A stretch of 13,140 nucleotides of DNA from NCBI GenBank assembly GCA_937915955.1, contig CALGIB010001017.1, forward strand, positions 1-13,140. The letters run 5' to 3'. The translations under genes and the position numbers were made by a program. Source of the DNA: an uncultured Pseudomonadota bacterium. GTDB lineage: Bacteria > Myxococcota_A > UBA796 > CAJQPC01. Under the pieces are notes generated by a model, which saw only the letters and a program-made list of their open reading frames with translations, was not told the origin of the DNA and ran no database searches. Within the stretch, counting starts at the first letter, position 1, and each line of letters begins with the position of its first letter. This document shows positions 6,154 through 11,570 of this stretch, piece after piece.

Positions 6154-6950
6154 GCACCCCGCCCAGCTTCGAGGCGATCCTGATCCGCGAGCGCCTGCGC
6201 CGCGACGAGGTCAGCGAGCACTTCTACGGTGGCCTGTCCTGGTTCCCGCTCGCCACCACCTCCCTGCTGGCGCTGTGCGTGCTGGCCTACGGCACCTCGG
6301 TGCTGTTCGAGGGCCTCGCCGGTCTGCCCTGGCCCCTGCTGGCCTGGGGCCCCCGCCAGCCCGAGGTCCTGCTGCTGCTCGGAGCTCGCCAGGATCTCGC
6401 GATCGCCAGCCAGCCCTGGCGCCTGCTCAGCTGCGCGCTGCTCCACGGCGGCCCGCTGCACCTGCTCCTCAACGGCCTGGCGCTCTACGGACTCGGCCGG
6501 ATCTGCGAAGCGATCTACGGACCCGTACGCCTGCTCGCGCTCTTCCTCGGTTCGGCCTTGGCCGGCTCGGTCCTGTCCTGGCTGGGCGGGGTGCCGCTCA
6601 GCGTCGGGGCCTCGGGCGCGGTCTTCGGCCTGCTCGGCGCCGGGATGGTCTTCGGGCTGCGCTTCCGGCGCCAGCTCCCCGTCGAGCTGCAGCGGGTGCT
6701 CGGCTGGAGCCTGGCGCCCTGGATCGCCCTGAACCTGGCCATCGGCCTGCTGCCCATGCTGCCCATCGACAACCTCGCCCACGTCGGCGGCCTGATCGGC
6801 GGCGCCGTCCTCGGCTTGTTGCTGCGGGACAAGGTCGTCGGCGAGGGCGGGCACCCGCGCCTCACCGCGGCGCTGGCCCTGGTCTGCGCGACCACGCTGG
6901 GCTGGCCGCTGTTCGAGGTCCTGCGAGCGGCGGCGCGGTTCCTGGCCTGA
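6150..6950 (+). CDS. Rhomboid family intramembrane serine protease
   Basis: A 266-residue protein using a TTG start that overlaps the stop of the glycosyltransferase by 4 nt; AGGAG lies 5 nt upstream and no ATG or GTG in this frame fits better. After a cytosolic N-terminus of about 30 residues it shows the rhomboid core. PWRLLSCALLHGG leads into His104-x3-Asn108 (oxyanion side), catalytic Ser155 lies in GASG of SVGASGAVFGLLGAG, and catalytic His211 lies in AHVGGLIGG. Helices run to near the C-terminus, with an extra segment at about 238-264, which suggests a 6+1 arrangement. Rhomboids cleave single-pass membrane substrates within the bilayer. Translational coupling to a glycosyltransferase hints at a shared envelope role, but no substrate is visible in the window. 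The gene ends 3 nt from the convergent lipoprotein gene. Confidence 0.92.
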   Translation: MSTPPSFEAILIRERLRRDEVSEHFYGGLSWFPLATTSLLALCVLAYGTSVLFEGLAGLPWPLLAWGPRQPEVLLLLGARQDLAIASQPWRLLSCALLHGGPLHLLLNGLALYGLGRICEAIYGPVRLLALFLGSALAGSVLSWLGGVPLSVGASGAVFGLLGAGMVFGLRFRRQLPVELQRVLGWSLAPWIALNLAIGLLPMLPIDNLAHVGGLIGGAVLGLLLRDKVVGEGGHPRLTAALALVCATTLGWPLFEVLRAAARFLA

Positions 6951-6953
6951 ACC

Positions 6954-7991
6954 TCAGCCGCCGATGGTGACCCGCACGCCGTAGTGATCCGAGTAGGCCC
7001 CGTCCTGGGCCTCGCCGCAGACCTCGATCTCCACGGGCTCGTCGAGCACGCGCTCGCTGGCGCTGTCCAGGTCGACGTCGCGCAGCAGCACGTGGTCGAT
7101 GACCCTGTCCTCGCTGTCCTCGGAGTTCAGCGGGTTGTCCGCGCAGTAGGTGCAGACCCCGCTGTCGCGCACATAGGGGCTCACGAAGCCCTGGCTCAGG
7201 TCCGCGTAGTGCGCGGCGTGCTGGTCGGGCCCGTTGTTGAAGTCGCCCAGCAACACCACGGGCCCCGAGGCCGTCCCGTCCACGAAGGCGCTCAGGTCCC
7301 CGATTTGCTGGGCCTGCTCGGCCTCCCAGGACTCGCCCACGCCCGTGTAGGGGATGAGGTCGAAGATGGCGGTCAGGTGCGTGCAGTACACGTCCGTGTC
7401 GCCCAGGGGCCCGTCGACCACCGCATGCAGCACCGAGCGCCGGTTCGTCGTGCTCGAGAAGACGTGCTCCTCGCTCGACAGGATCGGGTGGGCCGAGACC
7501 AGCGCCGTGCCGAAGCTGCCGTCGTAGGCGTAGGCGGTGGACTCCTGCAAGCAGGTCGAGGTGACCGCGTCGACGTCGCCGCCCACGTTGGCCATCACGC
7601 AGCTCTGGCAGGTCGTGTCCAGGCCCAGGAAGGGGAAGAGGCAGTTGTCGAAGACGCAGTCGACCAGCTCGTCGTTGCAGGCGTCCGCGCAGTCCTCGTC
7701 CAGGCAGGCCTTCAGGCTGGACAGGTCGTCCTCGGTGCAGGCCGCGCCCTCGCCCAGGTCCTGCTGGGGATCCGGCACCAGGCTGTGCTCCCAGCCGGCG
7801 GTGAAGAGCGCAGCGTGTTCGGGCTGCCAGACCTCCTGCAGGCAGATCACGTCCGCCTCCACAGCCGCGACCGCGTCCGCCGTCTTCTGGGCCCGGTCCA
7901 GGGTCCCGGGCACGAAGCCCTCGGCCAACCCGGCGTTGTAGGTCACCACGGTCATGGGCCCGCTGTTGCAGGCGATCAGGAGAAGCAGCAT
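6954..7991 (-). CDS. Endonuclease/exonuclease/phosphatase-fold lipoprotein with Cys-rich insertion
   Basis: A 345-residue predicted lipoprotein. The ATG at 7991 has GAGGTG 6 nt upstream and gives a very short lipobox N-terminus (MLLLLIAC, Cys8). The frame is open 46 codons further upstream, but that stretch is antisense to the start of the oxidoreductase gene. DNase I-like fold landmarks are Asn19 (VTYNAG), Glu53 (CLQEVW), His205 (YCTHL), Asp250 and Asn252 (LLGDFNNG), Asp299 (VIDHVLL), and Asp335-His336 (YSDHYGV), so the metal-dependent phosphoesterase centre looks complete. Between Glu53 and the SAHPI strand there is an insertion at about residues 83-150 with nine cysteines (85, 96, 101, 105, 112, 117, 128, 131, 147), probably disulfide-bonded outside the cytoplasm. 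Substrate could be nucleic acid, sphingomyelin or a phosphoinositide; this cannot be decided here. Confidence 0.85.
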   Translation of the reverse strand: MLLLLIACNSGPMTVVTYNAGLAEGFVPGTLDRAQKTADAVAAVEADVICLQEVWQPEHAALFTAGWEHSLVPDPQQDLGEGAACTEDDLSSLKACLDEDCADACNDELVDCVFDNCLFPFLGLDTTCQSCVMANVGGDVDAVTSTCLQESTAYAYDGSFGTALVSAHPILSSEEHVFSSTTNRRSVLHAVVDGPLGDTDVYCTHLTAIFDLIPYTGVGESWEAEQAQQIGDLSAFVDGTASGPVVLLGDFNNGPDQHAAHYADLSQGFVSPYVRDSGVCTYCADNPLNSEDSEDRVIDHVLLRDVDLDSASERVLDEPVEIEVCGEAQDGAYSDHYGVRVTIGG

Positions 7992-8046
7992 GCGGGACAC
8001 CTCGTGCTCAGACCCTCGGTTAGCCCAGCCGACAGGAGGCGTACAG
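7992..8046. promoter_or_regulatory. Divergent 55-nt promoter region (lipoprotein / oxidoreductase)
   Basis: These 55 nt separate the minus-strand start at 7991 from the plus-strand start at 8047, so both promoters must lie here or reach into the neighbouring coding sequence. Ribosome-binding sites are clear on both sides: AGGAGG at 8034-8039 for the plus strand, and GAGGTG (minus strand) for the lipoprotein. I could not assign -35/-10 hexamers with confidence. Confidence 0.4.
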
Positions 8047-9573
8047 ATGACCCAGGTCCTCGTAGTCGGCGGCGGCATGGCCGGAATGACCGCCGCTGCG
8101 GCGCTGGCTGGCGCGCGCGTGAAGGTCACCGTGCTCGAGCGGGAGCCTCAGCTCGGCGGGCGCTGGGGCGTGGTGGACCAGACGAGCTTCGTCCACGGCG
8201 ACCAGCGCTGGACCTTCCCGGTCGAGCGCGGCATCCACGGCTTCTGGCGGCAGTACCGCAACCTGCGCAGCCTGCTCGAGCGCCACGATCTGGGCCGGCA
8301 CATCGTCAGCTCGGGCCGACAGGAGCTCTGCGTGTGGCTGGACGGAGACCAGCCCCGCTTCATGGACGTGGGCGACAGCGTGCGCGACAGCCCCCTGCCC
8401 GAGCCCTTCGCCTTCGCCGGCCTGCTCACCGACCCTGAGTTCCGCCGCCAGGCCCTGCGCGCCAACCCGCTCAAGATGCTGGGCGTGGCCCGCGACATGA
8501 GTCACGTGTTCGCCTTCGACCCCGCCCGCGACATGGCCGAGTACGACCGCATGAACGTCGAGCAGCTGGTGCGGGACTGGCCGCCCTTCATGCGGGCCTT
8601 CTTCGAGGCCCTGGTCCACATGGCCTTCTGGGTCGAGGCGAGGGACTGTGGTCTGGGCGCCTTCCTGACCAGCCTCCAGCACTACACCGTGTGCGACAAG
8701 CGTGACATCGGCTTCGACTACCTCGGGGACGACACACAGACCTGCGTCTTCGGCCCGCTGGCCCAGGTGGTGGAGGCCGCCGGTGGTCAGGTGCGATGCG
8801 ACACAGAGGTCGACGAGCTGCTGTTCGAGGAAGGCCGCGTGGTCGGCGTGCGCATCGGGGAGGAGCGACTCCGCACAGCCGCGGTGGTCCTGGCCGTGGA
8901 CCCCGGCAGCCTGAAGCGCCTCTACGCCGGCGAGCTGGCCCAGGCCCTGCCTCCGCCACCCCAGGCGCTCCCGCACAACACCCTGCGGCTCTGGTTCTCG
9001 GGTCGACCCGAGATTGCCCGAGCCAGCAACGGCATGGTGGTGGCGCCAGACATCGACAACTACTTCTGGCTCAGCAGCATCCAGCGGCCCTTCGAGCAGT
9101 GGTCCCGAGCCACGGGCGGCTCGGTGATCGAGTGCCATCAGTACGGCGCCAACGCCCAGCGCGCCCTGCACATGAGCGACGATCAGGTCATCGAGAGCTG
9201 CACCCGCACCGTAGAGGCGATCTGGCCCGGCGTGGCGGGCAGCCGCGTGCACAGTCACCTCCTCCGAGGACGCATCGGCCACCCCTGGCTGAGCCCCGGC
9301 GCCTGGCGGAAGCTCCCCGACGTGAAGACCTCCATCCCCAACCTCAGCCTCGCCGGCGACTGGGTGCAGCCGTCCTGGACCAGCTTCTTCCTCGAGCGCG
9401 CCACCCGCTCCGGCCTCCAGGCCGCCCACGAGCTGGCCTCTGTGTTGGGTGTGCCGCGCAGCGCGCTGCCCGCTGTGCTCGACCCGCACCCGCCCAGCCC
9501 GGGATTCCGTCGCTACCAGGCCATCGCCCAGCAGATGCGCAGCCTGGGGCTGCTCCCGAACCTGGACCGCTGA
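8047..9573 (+). CDS. CrtU-like FAD-dependent carotenoid desaturase
   Basis: A 508-residue flavoprotein. The ATG at 8047 has AGGAGG 7 nt upstream. The N-terminus is a Rossmann dinucleotide-binding fold, VVGGGMAG at 6-13 with Glu31 ending the second strand and GGRW at 37-40. ERGIHGFWRQYRNLRSLL follows, which recalls the RGFHAFFRQYYNLR block of CrtU-type carotenoid beta-ring desaturase/methyltransferases (aryl-carotenoid synthesis) and, more distantly, CrtI-type desaturases. Later blocks also fit: GFDYLGDDTQTCVFGPLA, the VVLAVDPGSL strand, and the C-terminal FAD motif LAGDWVQPSWTSFFLERA. A 40-residue proline-rich tail ends the protein. No Rieske domain is present. No other carotenoid gene is in the window, so the substrate remains inferred; a different amine-oxidase-family role is possible. 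Confidence 0.72.
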   Translation: MTQVLVVGGGMAGMTAAAALAGARVKVTVLEREPQLGGRWGVVDQTSFVHGDQRWTFPVERGIHGFWRQYRNLRSLLERHDLGRHIVSSGRQELCVWLDGDQPRFMDVGDSVRDSPLPEPFAFAGLLTDPEFRRQALRANPLKMLGVARDMSHVFAFDPARDMAEYDRMNVEQLVRDWPPFMRAFFEALVHMAFWVEARDCGLGAFLTSLQHYTVCDKRDIGFDYLGDDTQTCVFGPLAQVVEAAGGQVRCDTEVDELLFEEGRVVGVRIGEERLRTAAVVLAVDPGSLKRLYAGELAQALPPPPQALPHNTLRLWFSGRPEIARASNGMVVAPDIDNYFWLSSIQRPFEQWSRATGGSVIECHQYGANAQRALHMSDDQVIESCTRTVEAIWPGVAGSRVHSHLLRGRIGHPWLSPGAWRKLPDVKTSIPNLSLAGDWVQPSWTSFFLERATRSGLQAAHELASVLGVPRSALPAVLDPHPPSPGFRRYQAIAQQMRSLGLLPNLDR

Positions 9574-9579
9574 GTCGGC

Positions 9580-9628
9580 GACGGCGTAACGACGGCCTCG
9601 GCCTCCTCCGCCCCACGGCCACGCCGTC
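9580..9628. repeat. 8-bp inverted repeat in the gap before the CPBP gene
   Basis: GACGGCGT at 9580-9587 pairs perfectly with ACGCCGTC at 9621-9628 across a 33-nt loop that is itself rich in GGCC. It lies just after the oxidoreductase stop codon. The loop is long and there is no T-tract, so terminator function is doubtful. The rest of the 108-nt gap shows nothing else apart from the CAGACT hexamer at its end. Confidence 0.3.
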
Positions 9629-9669
9629 CACCTGCACGGCCTCTCCCGGCGGCGCCCGCTGCAGCGGGG

Positions 9670-9675
9670 CAGACT
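9670..9675 (+). promoter_or_regulatory. Candidate leaderless -10-like element before the CPBP gene
   Basis: CAGACT ends 6 nt before the ATG at 9682. It shares AGACT and the exact spacing with the TAGACT element at 4693, although its first base departs from TANNNT. No Shine-Dalgarno sequence is visible for this start. Confidence 0.28.
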
Positions 9676-9681
9676 GCGCCC

Positions 9682-10494
9682 ATGCTGGCCGCCTGGTATC
9701 GAGAGCACCGCGTCTCCCTGATCGTCTTCACGGTCTCGGCGATCGGGCTGTTCCTGAGCTCGCGCTTCACGCCCAAGGACCCGCTGCTCGTCAAGGACTC
9801 CTGGACGCTGCTGGTCCTGTTCCCCATCCCGGTGCTGGCGGCCTGGCTGCTCGACGCCCAGCGCAAGGGCAGCACGCTGATCGCCGCGCTGGGCGGTGTG
9901 GTGGCGCTGACCCCACTGATCTGGCGGATCGCGGTCGACAAGGCCCTGTTCGACACCCAGCCGCTGCTCCTGCTCGTGCCCGCGCTGATGAGCGGGTCCC
10001 TGCTCGTGCTGGGCCTGAAGGCCGGCGGCGTCCCCCTGGACCGCTGGGGCATCGGCCTGGGGGACTGGCGCTGGTGGGTGCCTCGCACGGCCCTGACGCT
10101 GCTCGTCATCGTGGGCTTCAGCTTCGCGGCGGCGTGGCTCTTCCCCTCGCTGCGGGACGCCTACCCCTGGTACAAGCCCGCGCGCACCGACGCTGGCGAG
10201 CTGACCCGCTATCTGCTGTCGCTGGGCCTCTACATGGTCGGCTGGGAGTTCTTCTACCGGGGCTTCATGCTCTTCGGCGTGGCCCGCAAGACCGACGCCG
10301 TCATCGCCTCCCTCGTCCAGGCCATCCCGTTCATGCTGCTGCACCGGGGCAAGCCACAGGTGGAGATGGCCAGCAGCTTCTTCGGGGGCTTCTTCCTGGG
10401 CCTGTTCTGCTTCCGAGCGCGCTCCTTCTGGCCCGCCGTGCTCATGCACTGGGGGCTGAACGCCTCGCTCCAGGTCATCTGCTTCGCCTGGTGA
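9682..10494 (+). CDS. CPBP family intramembrane glutamic protease
   Basis: A 270-residue multi-pass membrane protein with an ATG start and no clear ribosome-binding site. Hydrophobic helices lie at about 11-26, 41-57, 64-81, 93-111, 134-154, 177-190 and onwards. The three CPBP/ABI motifs are present. Motif 1 is Glu189 with Arg193 in GWEFFYRGFML, with Trp instead of the first Glu of the usual EExxxR. Motif 2 is Phe217-x3-His221 in FMLLHRG. Motif 3 is His256-x3-Asn260 in LMHWGLN. Family knowledge: CPBP proteases include CAAX endopeptidase Rce1 and, in myxobacteria, sorting proteases of the myxosortase type. Whether this is one of those cannot be told from the sequence alone. It follows the oxidoreductase by 108 nt on the same strand and may be transcribed separately. 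Confidence 0.85.
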   Translation: MLAAWYREHRVSLIVFTVSAIGLFLSSRFTPKDPLLVKDSWTLLVLFPIPVLAAWLLDAQRKGSTLIAALGGVVALTPLIWRIAVDKALFDTQPLLLLVPALMSGSLLVLGLKAGGVPLDRWGIGLGDWRWWVPRTALTLLVIVGFSFAAAWLFPSLRDAYPWYKPARTDAGELTRYLLSLGLYMVGWEFFYRGFMLFGVARKTDAVIASLVQAIPFMLLHRGKPQVEMASSFFGGFFLGLFCFRARSFWPAVLMHWGLNASLQVICFAW

Positions 10495-10503
10495 CCCCCT
10501 GGG

Positions 10504-10537
10504 CCTCGGGCGCGGCCCAATCACCCACCCGAGGGCC
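10504..10537. repeat. Hairpin downstream of the CPBP gene
   Basis: CCTCGGG at 10504-10510 pairs with CCCGAGG at 10528-10534 across a 17-nt loop. Allowing one bulged G, two more pairs extend the stem to 10502 and 10537. It begins 10 nt after the CPBP stop codon. With no T-tract it could be an intrinsic terminator only of a relaxed, T-less kind, or an mRNA 3'-end structure. Confidence 0.4.
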
Positions 10538-10556
10538 AGAGGGGGAGCGGCCGCAT

Positions 10557-10589
10557 CGGCCGGTCGGCGGAAAAGCCGACACCCGGCCG
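10557..10589. repeat. Strong GC hairpin upstream of the tyrosine recombinase
   Basis: CGGCCGG (10557-10563) pairs with CCGGCCG (10583-10589), and the inner TCGGC (10564-10568) pairs with GCCGA (10575-10579). This makes 12 bp in all with a 3-nt bulge and a GGAAAA loop. No T-tract follows on either strand. Its position just upstream of a site-specific recombinase makes a recombination or regulatory site a possibility, besides transcription attenuation. The remainder of the 143-nt gap (10495-10637) is purine-rich before the start codon. Confidence 0.5.
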
Positions 10590-10637
10590 GACAGAAAATG
10601 GTCGAGGGGGAAGCTAGGGATGGGGTGGGGAGCAGAG

Positions 10638-11465
10638 ATGGGACTCTCGCCGTTCTTGTTCGAGCGATACAAGCAGGAGTTGACCGTGCGGGGGTACTCG
10701 GACAGCACGATCAAGGCCTACAGCTCCTGCCTGAGAACGCACGTGAGCTGGCTGGGTCCGACACCGCCTCGATCAGCGACGGACGAGCAGGTGCGCGGCT
10801 ACCTGCTCGCCCTGCTCGAACAGGACCGCACCCGAACCTACGTGAACCAGGTCGTCTCTGCGCTGAAGCTGCTCTACCACGAGCTCTATGGGCGGGATGT
10901 CGGAGCGTTCGTGCTGCCCAGACCCCGACCAGGCCACTTCATGCCCAGGGTGCTGCGCAAGGACGAGGTGCTCCGGATGGCCTACGCACTGGACAACGAC
11001 AAGCACCGGCTTGCCGTCCTGACGCTCTATGCCTCCGGGCTTCGGGTCGGAGAGCTGGTGAAGCTGCGAATCGGAGACCTGGATCTGGAGCGGCTTCGCG
11101 TCTCCGTCCGCGGCGCTAAAGGCCGCAAGGACCGTACGACGCTGCTCAGCTCACACCTGGTCGATGGGCTCGGAGACCTCACCCGTGGTCGCCACCGGAA
11201 CGAAACGGTCTTCGAGAGCCGCGTGGGCGGGGCGCTGACCGCGCGGACAATCCAGCGCGTGGTCCAGGCCAGCGCGCTCAAGGCCGGCCTGCCCGGCAAG
11301 GTCACCCCCCACTCGCTCCGGCACTCCTTCGCCACCCACCTGTTGGAGACCGGGACGGACCTGATCCACATCCAGATGCTGCTCGGGCACTCCGACCTGC
11401 GCACGACCATGCGGTACATCCACCTGCGCGATCCGCTCCGCCTGCACTTGCGGTCACCCCTCTGA
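10638..11465 (+). CDS. Tyrosine-type site-specific recombinase (XerC/D-like)
   Basis: A 275-residue recombinase. The ATG at 10638 has GGGGAG 5 nt upstream; an in-frame ATG at 10620 would add six residues and is equally usable. The N-terminal SAM-like core-binding domain occupies about residues 5-85 (FERYKQELTVRGYSDSTIKAY is typical). The catalytic domain follows, with Arg136 (SGLRVGEL), a beta-hairpin lysine (Lys161 or Lys164), His225-x2-Arg228 (PHSLRHSFATHLL), His251 (LLGHSDLRTT) and the nucleophile Tyr260 (MRYIHL). The active site is complete. The extra insertion characteristic of integron integrases is not seen. The enzyme could be a Xer-like recombinase, a transposon resolvase of the TnpI kind, or a relic of a mobile element; no transposase or cargo gene adjoins it. 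It lies between the CPBP gene and recN. Confidence 0.93.
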   Translation: MGLSPFLFERYKQELTVRGYSDSTIKAYSSCLRTHVSWLGPTPPRSATDEQVRGYLLALLEQDRTRTYVNQVVSALKLLYHELYGRDVGAFVLPRPRPGHFMPRVLRKDEVLRMAYALDNDKHRLAVLTLYASGLRVGELVKLRIGDLDLERLRVSVRGAKGRKDRTTLLSSHLVDGLGDLTRGRHRNETVFESRVGGALTARTIQRVVQASALKAGLPGKVTPHSLRHSFATHLLETGTDLIHIQMLLGHSDLRTTMRYIHLRDPLRLHLRSPL

Positions 11466-11510
11466 GCCCGACTGGGCGAGGCCGGAAGACCAGAGACTGT
11501 CCATGCCCCC

Positions 11511-11538
11511 TTGACAGGCCACACCAAACTGATCAAAT
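11511..11538 (+). promoter_or_regulatory. Candidate sigma-70 type promoter of recN
   Basis: A perfect TTGACA (11511-11516) lies 16 nt before TCAAAT (11533-11538), which matches TATAAT at four of six positions. The region is strikingly AT-rich for this genome. Transcription would begin near 11545, inside the palindrome at 11538-11551, giving a leader of about 25 nt before the recN ATG. Confidence 0.55.
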
Positions 11539-11551
11539 GTTCAGGTGAACA
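11538..11551. promoter_or_regulatory. Palindromic operator before recN, candidate LexA box
   Basis: TGTTCA-GG-TGAACA is a perfect 6+6 inverted repeat, overlapping the last base of the candidate -10 and covering the predicted transcription start. A repressor bound here would block the promoter. recN is a classical SOS gene, and the GTTCAG half-site is reminiscent of the Myxococcus LexA recognition sequence as I remember it. The binding protein is inferred; the palindrome is seen directly. Confidence 0.55.
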
Positions 11552-11570
11552 AATCAACAGTGGCGCGACC

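Noticed and set aside
6984..8438. 484-codon plus-strand frame over the lipoprotein gene
   Set aside because: The opposite strand carries a complete EEP catalytic set and a lipobox with a ribosome-binding site. This frame is Val/Ala/Gly/Arg/His-rich without motifs.
8020..10524. 834-codon open frame on the minus strand
   Set aside because: It is antisense to the CrtU-like and CPBP genes, with His/Gln/Glu/Ala/Gly-rich composition and no domain. It is a GC-driven shadow.
8796..10637. Upstream extension of the recombinase frame making an 889-residue protein
   Set aside because: The extension overlaps the oxidoreductase and CPBP genes and has shadow-frame composition. Recombinase homology starts around 10638 with its own ribosome-binding site.
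10495..10637. Integron attI/attC or CRISPR-like repeats near the recombinase
   Set aside because: No repeated units or integron-integrase-specific insertion are seen. The hairpins differ from each other in sequence.
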